Shown piece by piece: positions 33,436 through 44,547 of a stretch of DNA of 64,000 nt. Position numbers and translations under genes: made by a program. How positions within the stretch are numbered: position 1 is the first letter of the stretch; every line of letters begins with the position of its first letter. The notes under the pieces were generated by a model. That model had not been told where the DNA came from. It searched no databases and was given only the letters and a program-made list of their open reading frames with translations. Source of the stretch: Bulleidia sp. zg-1006 (lineage in GTDB: Bacteria; Bacillota_I; Bacilli_A; Erysipelotrichales; Erysipelotrichaceae); assembly GCF_016812035.1 (NCBI RefSeq), contig NZ_CP069178.1:62001-126000 (forward strand). The letters run 5' to 3'.

Positions 33436-33925
33436 ATGACTCAGACACTCGATAAATCACATGTAAACGTGATATATTTAATGGGATTGTGCATTTGCGA
33501 GAACAAAACGGTAATAGGAAGGATATACTATAGTTCGTTTCCTTATTGTGTTGGAGAGATTGAGTACTTATGCCCGGAGTGTATAGCTAGTGGTGAGGCA
33601 GCTAAAGAATTCGATGCGGAATTCGTGCAGGATGCCGAATGGGAAGGAGAAGTCGAAGGAGTTATTTGAAAGAACTCCAGGCTATATGAGCTGGCAGGGA
33701 GAGCACTGGCTATCATGCTGTAACGACTACTGCGCATATCTAGGAACAGTTGGCACAAAGGAGCTTGAGGAGATGGGTATTGCAGATGAGGTTATAGAAG
33801 AGTACGAGATGAGGTCAGAATACACCGATATCAGAGAGTACCTATACAAAGATGGCGATATGTGTGGATACTTATTTCGCTGTCTACACTGCGGTAAATA
33901 CCACATCTATGTCGATGCGAGTTAA
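33436..33925 (+). pseudogene. Frameshifted CbrC family (UPF0167) protein
   Basis: The first frame (33436-33669) has CICENKTVIGRIYY and LCPECIASGEAAKEFDAEF. The second continues FERTPGYMSWQGEHWLSCC, then CLHCGKYHIYVDAS. Removing one T from the TTT run at 33664-33667 joins them as GVIERTPGYMSWQ. The C-x-C, CPxCI, TPGY-x-WQ, CC and CxxC motifs in this order define the CbrC family, one member of which affects colicin E2 tolerance in E. coli. The last 134 bases are duplicated at 31611. Confidence 0.75.
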
Positions 33926-34272
33926 TTTGTACGGTTGATAGGTGAATCTGGCATATTAAAGCGAAAGACGAATTCGGAGGAATTTTAATGAAGATATATC
34001 CATATTTTTTGATAGGAATAAAGCAGACATGGGACAATAATCTCTTTAAAATTGTGCTATTTACAGTTGGAACTGTCCTTCTTGTATCGTTGATACGCAA
34101 GCTTGTGATGGTCAGCAAGAGTGGCGGAAAATTTTCAGAGTCTATGCATATCGCAAATGGAAATTTATATATTCATAGCGGTATTGTTCCGGGGAACCGA
34201 GTGAAGGTTCACGAGATAAAGTAAGTGAAGGGAAATAGGTTAATAATAGTGGAAACTAAGAAAAAATCGGTT
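33792..34272. repeat. Long direct repeat, copy 2
   Basis: Second copy of the repeat at 31611-32275, about 2.18 kb downstream, with an internal deletion between GAGTGA microhomologies. It keeps the native junction with the CbrC-like gene, so this is probably the original left boundary. Confidence 0.9.
33988..34224 (+). pseudogene. Small membrane protein, internally deleted (repeat copy 2)
   Basis: 78 codons with GGAGG before the ATG. The N-terminal half is intact (YFLIGIKQTWDNNLFKIVLF) with one transmembrane helix. After GIVPGNRV about 190 bases are missing compared with copy 1, so the product ends KVHEIK in frame. The start codon of the gene that follows in copy 1 (ATG 32246) is ATA here. 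Confidence 0.7.
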
Positions 34273-34275
34273 TGC

Positions 34276-34845
34276 CTAGGAAAGAGTTTTCCGGAATGAT
34301 AAGAGAATGCAAAAAGGAAATATAGATATAGTATTAACTAAAGGTATAAGTTGTTTTGATTATGATACTAAAGATGAATTAGAAGCTATAAGAAAATTCA
34401 AACCGTGGGAAAAAGAATTATTTTTGTGAAAGATAAAATTGATACCGAAACGGTAAATGATGAACTATAAATAATTGGAGAAGTGAAAATATGCGTTGAG
34501 GATTGAAACACAGGGCAGAGAATGGAATATCAGGATTATATAGTAGAGTTTGCTATGGCTATAAAAAAGGTAAAAATGGCATGCTTGTCATTGATGAAGT
34601 AGAAGCAAAAGTCGCAAGAAATATTTTTGATTGGTATTTAGAAGGACTGAGCATTGGTGGGATTATAAATAGGCTTGAAGAAAAGAAAATCAAGATACCT
34701 AAAGGGAAAAAGCGGTGGAGTAAAAGAGCAATTTGAAGCAGTTCGACTTGAAATGGTATCTCGCAACAATATGGAAGTTTTAGAAGACGGAACAGTGCGT
34801 AGAAAGAATAAAAAATATAGTTCGAAGAAAGGTGTCAAATCATGA
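34276..34845 (+). pseudogene. Serine site-specific recombinase remnant
   Basis: Three pieces in different frames. 34276-34429 reads EFSGMIRECKKGNIDIVLTK like the end of a resolvase catalytic domain. 34503-34738 reads RVCYGYKKGKNGMLVIDEVEA and IFDWYLEGLSIGGIINRLEE, the Recombinase domain of large serine integrases. 34735-34845 reads EQFEAVRLEMVSRNNMEVL. The catalytic serine region and the zinc ribbon are missing, so it is dead. It probably belonged to the element that brought the island. Confidence 0.75.
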
Positions 34846-34979
34846 TGGAAAACTTAAAATATAGATTATGGTATTCATTAATCTTATGTTTCAGAAAATT
34901 TATGGGATTGTTATTTTTCGTTTATGAAATTGTAAGATACCCAATTAAAAATATTTCAATATGGTTAGTGGAATCATGA
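34842..34979 (+). CDS. 45-residue hydrophobic protein
   Basis: ATG 34842 overlaps the recombinase stop (ATGA). The product MMENLKYRLWYSLILCFRKF continues into one hydrophobic helix (MGLLFFVYEIV). No separate ribosome binding site is visible, so translation would depend on coupling. It may be a decayed remnant rather than a gene. Confidence 0.4.
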   Translation: MMENLKYRLWYSLILCFRKFMGLLFFVYEIVRYPIKNISIWLVES

Positions 34980-35007
34980 ATTTACACTCTAAATGCAACA
35001 ATTAAAT

Positions 35008-35125
35008 AATGACTCATAGCCTTGGTATAGTGGTGTTTGAGAAGACATCCCATTACCCAAGGAGGGACTATGAGTCATTGTAAGCATCTTACATTAAATG
35101 ATAGAAATAAGATAGAGGTTTGAAA
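35008..35125 (+). mobile_element. IS30-family left-end remnant
   Basis: Inverted repeat AATGACTCATAG (35008-35019) and CTATGAGTCATT (35068-35079), with an inner CCTTGG/CCAAGG, encloses GGAGG. The transposase ATG at 35070 lies within the right arm. It reads MSHCKHLTLNDRNKIEV and then stops. MSH-KHL-L--R--IE is the usual N-terminus of IS30-type transposases. The rest is lost. Confidence 0.65.
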
Positions 35126-35471
35126 TGCGACGGGATATTTTGAGGATGAATATGGTGTTTGTGCGGATGCTACCACAAGCATATTGGATTCCGGCTATGA
35201 TTTAATGAAGCTGAGATAACAGGATATTATAAAAAACTCACAGAGTTATACCATCAATAAGTCAGATAATAATATAGATTTCCGTTTGGTAAGAAATTGA
35301 AAAGTCTACTTTGATAATACCGAATAAAGTTTGATCATAGATATGATAAATCAACGTGGTATCACCTATGTTATTCATCATGCTAGTCCATGGCAATTTT
35401 TTTATAAACAAGATATTTCAGAAAAGGGAGATGATATTATTGGTCATTATCATATTTGAACTAAATAATCA
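35126..35471. other. Gene fragments between the IS30 remnant and pdxK
   Basis: No intact gene. The frame 35343-35459 reads MINQRGITYVIHHASPWQFF, then DISEKGDDIIGHYHI and stop; I do not recognise the source. Shorter broken frames precede it (FEDEYGVCADATTSIL). This is the right edge of the decayed island. Confidence 0.4.
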
Positions 35472-35473
35472 TT

Positions 35474-35499
35474 AAAAAAGGAACAATCGTTCCTTTTTT
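35474..35499. terminator. Bidirectional terminator after pdxK
   Basis: AAAAAAGGAAC (35474-35484) and GTTCCTTTTTT (35489-35499) form an 11-base stem with loop AATC. It ends the leftward pdxK gene. Confidence 0.85.
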
Positions 35500-36340
35500 A
35501 GCCTTTATTGTAATTATCAAGTGATTTAATTAAGAATGGCATGGCTTGTTCAAAGTTAACCCCATAGGTATTATAATTTTCTTCTTCCAATGTCTTATGA
35601 ATAGACTCTTTCACATAATCACAAGCAAGGGTCATAGCTTTTAACAATGATAAACCTTGTATAAGTCCACCACTGAAAGTACTTGCCCAAATATCACCAG
35701 TACCATGGAAATGTCTCGGTTCTTCTTGATTGAAGTAACTCGTGAAGGTATCACTATCTTTTTCATATGCATAAGCACCAATAGAGCCATGTTCAAATTG
35801 AATACCTGTAAGAATAGCAGTAGGACAACCAAGGTCGGTTAGTTTACGCAAAACATCTTGAATATAAGCTTCATCATATTTTTCTTGATAAGGAATGTCT
35901 AATAAGAAGGATGCTTCCGTAAGATTGGGGACAATTATATCTGCAACAGCGCATAATTCACCCATTTTATGAGCAAATGGAACATCAAATCCGGGGTATA
36001 ATTCACCATTATCTGCCATGCATGGATCGACAACCTTTAAAGCATTTTTGCCGAATTGATTAAATAAATTTTGTGCTAACTCAATCTGATCAAAGGACCC
36101 TAAGTATCCAGTGTATACTCCATTAAATGAAAAGCCTTCTTTTTGCCAATGGGCAAGAATCGGTTCAACTTCTCTTGTTAAATCATGAAAGGTGAATTCT
36201 GAAAACATGGTATGAGTAGATAATACAGCAGTAGGGATAACAGCTGTTTCAATACCTATTGCCGAAAGAATTGGTAAAGCAACCGTTAATGAACACTTTC
36301 CTACACAGGAAACATCCTGCATTGTAATAATTTTTTTCAT
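35498..36340 (-). CDS. pdxK: Pyridoxal/pyridoxamine kinase
   Basis: 280 residues, ribokinase-like fold. N-terminal MQDVSCVGKCSLTVALPILS and STHT bind the vitamin; VDPCMADNGELY is the magnesium/phosphate region; the anion-hole motif HGTGDIWAS carries the catalytic Asp. It phosphorylates pyridoxal and related vitamers to give the cofactor PLP (salvage). GGAG lies upstream of the ATG on the minus strand. It is transcribed alone and leftward. Confidence 0.9.
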   Translation of the reverse strand: MKKIITMQDVSCVGKCSLTVALPILSAIGIETAVIPTAVLSTHTMFSEFTFHDLTREVEPILAHWQKEGFSFNGVYTGYLGSFDQIELAQNLFNQFGKNALKVVDPCMADNGELYPGFDVPFAHKMGELCAVADIIVPNLTEASFLLDIPYQEKYDEAYIQDVLRKLTDLGCPTAILTGIQFEHGSIGAYAYEKDSDTFTSYFNQEEPRHFHGTGDIWASTFSGGLIQGLSLLKAMTLACDYVKESIHKTLEEENYNTYGVNFEQAMPFLIKSLDNYNKG

Positions 36341-36357
36341 ATAAACTATTCTCCAAT

Positions 36358-36374
36358 ACCATCATTATAATGGT
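36358..36374 (-). promoter_or_regulatory. pdxK promoter region with palindrome
   Basis: On the minus strand a TATAAT (-10) lies within the palindrome ACCAT-N7-ATGGT (36358-36374). A regulator binding there would block transcription. Which regulator is unknown. Confidence 0.45.
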
Positions 36375-36669
36375 TTTGTATGAAAATACCATTGCATGAT
36401 AGTATTCTTATACAGAATTAGTTGTGTTGAGAGAGATAAGTTAGAATGAAAGTAACAAAAGAAAGTTATCATTAGGGAAAAATAGGGCATATGAAAAAGC
36501 ATGAAATATCGATTATTGATATGAACTAATCCTATTTCTACCATTGGAAATTTTTAGAAGATATTCTAAATGAGGAAAGGACACAACGAAATAGAAAATC
36601 CTTTGTGCAACAAAGAATTAAGAGAAATGAAACTATTTATCTAATTATAAGTGTATTATTATAAGAGCG
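36375..36669. other. Intergenic stretch with a broken frame
   Basis: No intact gene. A frame from ATG 36491 reads MKKHEISIIDMN, stop, then SYFYHWKFLEDILNEERTQ to a stop at 36661, perhaps a decayed small protein. TATTAT at 36657-36662 may be the -10 box of the next gene. Confidence 0.3.
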
Positions 36670-37236
36670 ATGATGAGTAAAAAAGAGAATTTCAGTTATA
36701 TGAAGTTATTTTTTGAAATGATGCTAATCAGTGCATTTACTTTTGGGGGTGGATTTGTCATCATCAGCATGATGAAAAAGAAATTTTGTGAAGAATTGCA
36801 CTGGGTTGGGGAAGATGAGGTGCTGGACATGACCGCAATTGCTCAATCTGCGCCAGGAGCTCTTGCTGTTAATAGTGCGATTATTTTTGGGTATCATGTT
36901 GCCGGAATTACGGGTGTTTTGTTATCTACTCTTGCGATAATTATTCCGCCAATAGTTATCATTACAATTGTTTGTATGATATATGAGGCATTTTCTACTA
37001 ATGCGGTAGCACAAACAGCTTTACGTGTTATGCGTGCAGGTATAACAGCAATAATTATAGATGTTGTTATTGATCTTGGAAGTTTAGTGATTCATGCAAG
37101 GAATAGAATTCATATTTTTTTGATGTCGGTTGCATTTATAGCAGTCTATTTCTTTAGTATTGGTACCATTACAATTATTTTATTATTTATTATTTTGGGT
37201 ATTGCAATGAATTTCTTAAAAGGGGAGATATCATGA
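36670..37236 (+). CDS. Chromate transporter family protein, first half
   Basis: 188 residues with about five transmembrane helices. Landmarks of the CHR family: SAFTFGGGFVIISMM at the start, then MTAIAQSAPGALAVNSAIIFGYHVAG. Short CHR proteins work as pairs of homologous, oppositely oriented halves, and the second half is encoded directly downstream (4-base overlap). The family exports chromate or exchanges sulfate-like anions, but many members have other unknown substrates. No ribosome binding site of normal strength precedes the ATG. Confidence 0.85.
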   Translation: MMSKKENFSYMKLFFEMMLISAFTFGGGFVIISMMKKKFCEELHWVGEDEVLDMTAIAQSAPGALAVNSAIIFGYHVAGITGVLLSTLAIIIPPIVIITIVCMIYEAFSTNAVAQTALRVMRAGITAIIIDVVIDLGSLVIHARNRIHIFLMSVAFIAVYFFSIGTITIILLFIILGIAMNFLKGEIS

Positions 37237-37802
37237 TATTTATTGAAATGTTTCTAACCTATTTTCAAATTGGCTTGTTTTCATTTGGTGGTGGTTATGC
37301 TGCAATGCCACTTATTCAGTCTCTTGTGGTCGAAGGCAAGAAGTGGTTAACTTTTTCGGAATATTCGGATTTAGTAACAATCGCAGAAATGACACCGGGA
37401 CCTATAGCTGTTAATAGCGCAACATTTGTTGGGCAGAAGATAGCCGGCATGCCCGGAGCGATTGTCTGTACACTGGGTTGTATTACACCATCTTTGCTTA
37501 TTGTCCTATTGCTGGCATGGGCATACAAAAAATATCGTGGATTATCAATTGTTCGGAATATCTTAGAAGAAGTACGATTGGCAGTAATTGCAATGATTGC
37601 TGGAGTGGGTATAACTATTTTATTGTTATCCTGTTTTAAAATTCATTCACTTTGGCAGATAACTAATGCAGATATACAGTGGGTAGAACTAGTCTTATTT
37701 GTGGTGTCACTTATCTTGTTGCGTAAAAAGAAAGTTGGTCCAGTACAAATTATTTTTGGGACAGCAGTAATTGGAACATTTGTTTACACAATGATTTTAT
37801 AA
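37233..37802 (+). CDS. Chromate transporter family protein, second half
   Basis: 189 residues, homologous in pattern to the preceding protein: YFQIGLFSFGGGYAAMPLIQ, then VTIAEMTPGPIAVNSATFVG, followed by four or five hydrophobic helices. AAAGGGGAG is upstream and the ATG overlaps the previous stop by 4 bases. The pair should form one heterodimeric transporter. Substrate not determinable from sequence. Confidence 0.87.
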   Translation: MIFIEMFLTYFQIGLFSFGGGYAAMPLIQSLVVEGKKWLTFSEYSDLVTIAEMTPGPIAVNSATFVGQKIAGMPGAIVCTLGCITPSLLIVLLLAWAYKKYRGLSIVRNILEEVRLAVIAMIAGVGITILLLSCFKIHSLWQITNADIQWVELVLFVVSLILLRKKKVGPVQIIFGTAVIGTFVYTMIL

Positions 37803-38039
37803 ATAATTCACTTTAAGAAGGTTGCCATTACCTCGTGTTATAAGGCTAGCTTTTTTATAATGGAACGGATGATAAGTTGTATTCTTAAAATTCAAGAAAA
37901 AAGCATTTGTTCATTGAATAAAAAAAGTAAAAGGAATAATTCCAGTGCATCGAAGATAAGAAAACAGATAGATTGATTTTTAAAACCCCCAAAAAGCAAT
38001 TTATCTCTGAAAATAATCTATAGTTTAACCAGTTGAAAA
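37803..38039. other. Intergenic, convergent
   Basis: An imperfect hairpin (AAGGTTGCC near 37818 with GGCTAGCTT near 37846) followed by TTTTTT at about 37850 may terminate the transporter operon. Nothing else is recognised up to the end of the leftward AraC gene. Confidence 0.35.
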
Positions 38040-39038
38040 TCACTTATCATGATTTCTACGGAATTGATTCGGTGAAACACCATTCTTGTCTTTAAAATAC
38101 TTGTACAGGATATTAAGATTAGAAAAACCAGTATTCTCAGCAATTTTTTCAATCGTTAAGGAACTGTTCAGAAGATATTTTTCAACCTCTAAAATTTTAT
38201 TATCAATTTGAATTTCTTTAAATGTTTTGCCATAGTTCTTCTTTAATAAGTTAGACAAATATTTTTCATGATAGCCAAATAGCTTAGCCACTTGTGTTAA
38301 AGTAGCTGTTTTGTAGTTATTGTTCAAATAATTAACGATATTAAAAACATGATTAGATTTTTGATCGGAAAAATGAACCGTTGAAGTCAAATAATCGTTT
38401 TTAGGATTGAACAATTCAAGTAAGATGATAGAAAAATAGTTTTGAATAGAATACAACTTATAAGGATTATCTTCATAGTATTCAATTAATAAATATTGAA
38501 ATAAGTGTCTAATTTTTGGATTTTTAGCAGTCTTAAAAATAATGTAGTTATCATGACTTTCATTGGAGTAAAGAGCCTTGTTCATAAAAGTAGATAAAGT
38601 ATTGTTCGTATTGACCGTTAAAAGTGATTTGAAATAATCATTGGACATAACAATATTGATGATAATATCTTTGAATTTCGGTTTCATCTTAGCTCTTACA
38701 ACCTGTGTATCAAAGAAACAAATATCTCCTTCTTCAAGAATAATTTCTTTATCTTCAATAAAATACGCACATTTACCTGAATAAATATAATTCACATTCA
38801 AATTGGTAAAGATATGAAAAGGCATAAAATTATAACGAGAATCCTTACGAATGAATAAAGGTGAATTTTCTAATTGCCTTGTTGTAACCTCAATCACTTC
38901 TTTTCCTTTAATAAACTTTCTTTTTGAATAGCCCAGTTCATACTTTTTGGAATAACTACCAGCATGACTAAGGTAATACAATTCATTTTCAGTATGTGTA
39001 AATAGTTTTTTTTCTAAGTTTTTAATTTCTTGATCCAT
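38040..39038 (-). CDS. AraC family transcriptional regulator
   Basis: 332 residues. An N-terminal cupin-type sensor (about 75-160: HIFTNLNVNYIYSGKCAYF, EEGDICFFDTQ) and two C-terminal helix-turn-helix motifs (TLTQVAKLFGYHEKYLSNLL and LTIEKIAENTGFSNLNILYK) end in SPNQFRR. It diverges from the beta-glucoside PTS genes, so it most likely activates them when the sugar is present. The ATG follows a TATAAT by only six bases with no ribosome binding site: a probable leaderless mRNA. Confidence 0.9.
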   Translation of the reverse strand: MDQEIKNLEKKLFTHTENELYYLSHAGSYSKKYELGYSKRKFIKGKEVIEVTTRQLENSPLFIRKDSRYNFMPFHIFTNLNVNYIYSGKCAYFIEDKEIILEEGDICFFDTQVVRAKMKPKFKDIIINIVMSNDYFKSLLTVNTNNTLSTFMNKALYSNESHDNYIIFKTAKNPKIRHLFQYLLIEYYEDNPYKLYSIQNYFSIILLELFNPKNDYLTSTVHFSDQKSNHVFNIVNYLNNNYKTATLTQVAKLFGYHEKYLSNLLKKNYGKTFKEIQIDNKILEVEKYLLNSSLTIEKIAENTGFSNLNILYKYFKDKNGVSPNQFRRNHDK

Positions 39039-39044
39039 AAAAAT

Positions 39045-39050
39045 ATTATA
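39045..39050 (-). promoter_or_regulatory. -10 box of the AraC gene (leaderless start)
   Basis: TATAAT on the minus strand, separated by six bases from ATG 39038. The transcript would begin at or next to the start codon. Confidence 0.5.
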
Positions 39051-39127
39051 TCTTACTTTTTGATAAGAAATACCTTTCTTTCTGGAATTTAGATGAGGAT
39101 ATTTATGAGGTAGAATAAAATTGTTAA

Positions 39128-42588
<3,461 letters not shown>

Positions 42589-42606
42589 TTGTTATTGCAC
42601 TAGAAA

Positions 42607-42640
42607 AGCGATTGAGAAAACATATTTCTCAGTCGTTTTT
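42607..42640 (+). terminator. Terminator after bglA
   Basis: GCGATTGAGAAA (42608-42619) pairs with TTTCTCAGTCGT (42625-42636), two wobbles, then TTTT. Confidence 0.85.
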
Positions 42641-42656
42641 CGTTGTAAAATAAAAA

Positions 42657-42676
42657 CGCTCTTTAAAAGAAGAGCG
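42657..42676 (-). terminator. Leftward terminator (distal, tRNA-His)
   Basis: CGCTCTT/AAGAGCG stem; on the minus strand TTTTT follows. Confidence 0.6.
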
Positions 42677-42724
42677 AGCAAGGGCGATTGAAATGGATAC
42701 CTATTGTATACCACCAAATAAGAA

Positions 42725-42745
42725 AAGCCCTTAAAACAAGGACTT
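42725..42745 (-). terminator. Leftward terminator (proximal, tRNA-His)
   Basis: On the minus strand AAGTCCTT pairs with AAGGGCTT around GTTTT, followed by TTCTTATTT; 12 bases after the tRNA. Confidence 0.6.
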
Positions 42746-42757
42746 TTAAACCATATA

Positions 42758-42832
42758 GGCGATTGACGAGACTCGAACTCGCGAGTGCTGGAGCCACAAT
42801 CCAGTGTGTTAACCAACTTCACCACAACCGCC
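42758..42832 (-). tRNA. tRNA-His (GTG)
   Basis: Full cloverleaf on the minus strand. The acceptor stem has the extra G(-1):C73 pair special to tRNA-His, anticodon loop TTGTGGC gives GTG, T loop TTCGAGT. CCA is not encoded. It lies upstream of, and divergent to, the YgjP-like gene. Confidence 0.93.
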
Positions 42833-42874
42833 ATGTGCCTGAACATTCTAGCATATAGAAAGGATGAGTTCAAT

Positions 42875-43600
42875 ATGCAAGATATAAAATTTTTATATTC
42901 CATTGCGAATGAGCTTTATACTGTAAAGGTTCGTTTTAAAAACATTCGTCATTTGTACTTAAGAGTCATTGGCAATCACGTCATTCAGATTAGTTGCAAT
43001 CGTTTTGTTGAAAAAGAAAAAATACTTCGTTTTATTCAATCAAAGGAACTGTGGATACGTCAACATTCAAAACCACTCTCTAAAATAAAAGGAGTGAGCA
43101 TTCAAGATGGATACTTAATTGTCTTTGGTCAAAAGAAAGCCATCACTTTAAAAAGAGGAGATAGACACAATATTGTTCCAATTAAGGATGATTATATTAT
43201 TACACTTCCGGAATTTACACAAAAAGAATTCGAGAAAGTGGTACAAGCATTTTATCGTTTTTATATGCTTAATGAAGCAATGGCTATGCGAAATAAATAC
43301 GATGAAAAAATTAAAGCGACTGGTATGGATAAACTTCCACATATCTATGTCAGCAAAATGAAATCGCGCTGGGGCTCTTTCTCAGTTAGAACCAATCGTA
43401 TTCATTTAAATCAACAACTCATCTTTTATCCTAAGAGGGCATTAGAAGCTGTCTTGGCTCATGAATATGCCCATATTTTAGTTCCTAATCATAGTCTTTC
43501 TTTTTATCAAGTGTTATTAAAATGGTTACCTGACTATAAAGAATACACCAAACTATTAAAAGAAGAACCATACGATTTCGAAGGAAATGACATTCTTTGA
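42875..43600 (+). CDS. YgjP-like zinc metallopeptidase (DUF45)
   Basis: 241 residues from ATG 42875 (GAAAGGAT upstream; the longer frame runs through the tRNA and is false). C-terminal SKMKSRWGSFSVRTNRIHLN, then the zinc motif HEYAH with a third ligand in NHSLSFYQ, match the YgjP/SprT-like DUF45 family (Wss1-related fold). The N-terminal part has a beta-rich region (RVIGNHVIQISCNRF). Members are thought to be metalloproteases; the target is unknown. Confidence 0.87.
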   Translation: MQDIKFLYSIANELYTVKVRFKNIRHLYLRVIGNHVIQISCNRFVEKEKILRFIQSKELWIRQHSKPLSKIKGVSIQDGYLIVFGQKKAITLKRGDRHNIVPIKDDYIITLPEFTQKEFEKVVQAFYRFYMLNEAMAMRNKYDEKIKATGMDKLPHIYVSKMKSRWGSFSVRTNRIHLNQQLIFYPKRALEAVLAHEYAHILVPNHSLSFYQVLLKWLPDYKEYTKLLKEEPYDFEGNDIL

Positions 43601-43611
43601 AAGTGCTTTCA
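43598..43611. promoter_or_regulatory. cre-like palindrome
   Basis: TGAAAGTGCTTTCA, close to the CcpA consensus with TG in place of the central CG. It overlaps the stop of the YgjP-like gene, 40 bases before the next promoter. Confidence 0.3.
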
Positions 43612-43652
43612 TAATTTTTAATAAATTTAACATAAGAACAAAGTAAAAGCTA

Positions 43653-43680
43653 TTGAGTTGTGCTAAAAGATTGTTACAAT
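43653..43680 (+). promoter_or_regulatory. Promoter of the 33-codon ORF and ankyrin gene
   Basis: TTGAGT (43653-43658), 16-base spacer ending TGT, then TACAAT (43675-43680): an extended -10 promoter. Confidence 0.55.
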
Positions 43681-43714
43681 GAGACTAGAAGAAAGTCAAA
43701 GCGAGGTGATCATT

Positions 43715-43816
43715 ATGAAAAGGGTCGTTCAAATACAATTCGTTTTCATTGAACCATCCGATAGGGTTGTCTTGGTCTTTGGCGTGGATAATGGTGTAGG
43801 TTTTAAAGTGGACTGA
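43715..43816 (+). CDS. 33-residue leader ORF
   Basis: GCGAGGTGAT lies about 7 bases before ATG 43715. The product starts MKRVVQIQFVFIEPSDRV, continues VVLVFGVDNGVGFKVD and stops at 43814. It is basic at the start and Val/Phe rich. The stop codon is inside a terminator hairpin (43805-43834). Own promoter, ribosome binding site and terminator suggest either a small protein gene or a leader peptide controlling the ankyrin gene. No family recognised. Confidence 0.55.
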   Translation: MKRVVQIQFVFIEPSDRVVLVFGVDNGVGFKVD

Positions 43817-43836
43817 TTTTGATTGGTCCACTTTTT
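43805..43836 (+). terminator. Terminator/attenuator before the ankyrin gene
   Basis: AAAGTGGAC (43805-43813) pairs perfectly with GTCCACTTT (43826-43834), then more T. It overlaps the stop of the 33-codon ORF. Confidence 0.75.
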
Positions 43837-43868
43837 CTATACTTGTTTGAGACAAGGAGGTAAAGAAA

Positions 43869-44537
43869 ATGGATCAGACAAACCTGGAATTCTTCGAAGC
43901 TGCCGCAAATGGTGATTTCGCAAAAGTATGTAGTACAGTTGCTAAAGGGGCTGATGTGAATGTGGTCAATGGCGAAGGTAGAACAGCTTTAATGAGAAGT
44001 GCAAAACGTGGCTACGAAGACATCGTTCGTTTCTTAATCGACCATGGTGCAAAGGTGGATGCGCGTGATAAGAATAATAAGACAGCCATCATGGGAGCGG
44101 CTAAGAAGGGACATTTAGAAATTGTTCGTATGCTGGAGCATGCCGGAGCAGATGTGAATGCGCGTGATAATAAAGGTCGTAGTGCACTGGCAAGAGCTGC
44201 TTTATTGGGAGAATTAGAAGCCGTAGAATATTTAATTTCAAAGGGAGCTGATGTGAATTCACAAGATGAAAAGGGAAGAACTGCTTTAATGGAAGCTGTC
44301 AATTCCTACAGTATGGATGTTGTAGAAGTCTTGGTGAAACATGGAGCGAATGTGAATCAAGCTGACTTTGAAGGTTGCACCGCTTTAATGAGAGCGGCTT
44401 ATACAGGCATTCCAAGTTTAGTACAAACTTTATTGCACTTAGGGGCTGATCGTAATGTTATGGATCACCATGGTAAATTAGCCATTCATTATGTTCGTAA
44501 AGAATGCTTTGAAGATTTGAAAGGCGTTTTGGCGTGA
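43869..44537 (+). CDS. Ankyrin repeat protein
   Basis: 222 residues made almost wholly of about six ankyrin repeats of 33 residues (GRTALMRSAKRGYEDIVRFL, GADVNARDNKGRSALARAA, KGADVNSQDEKGRTALMEAV and so on). AAGGAGG precedes the ATG. No signal peptide, so it is probably a cytoplasmic protein-binding scaffold. The gene for an EF-G-like GTPase begins 10 bases downstream. A possible role is to bind or control that GTPase, which is inference from position only. Confidence 0.9.
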   Translation: MDQTNLEFFEAAANGDFAKVCSTVAKGADVNVVNGEGRTALMRSAKRGYEDIVRFLIDHGAKVDARDKNNKTAIMGAAKKGHLEIVRMLEHAGADVNARDNKGRSALARAALLGELEAVEYLISKGADVNSQDEKGRTALMEAVNSYSMDVVEVLVKHGANVNQADFEGCTALMRAAYTGIPSLVQTLLHLGADRNVMDHHGKLAIHYVRKECFEDLKGVLA

Positions 44538-44547
44538 GGTGGTTTCT

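Noticed and set aside
30547-35471. Active integrative element or prophage
   Set aside because: The recombinase lacks its catalytic part, and no structural, replication or transfer genes are present.
42592-42903. 107-codon frame on the minus strand
   Set aside because: It runs through tRNA-His and two terminators.
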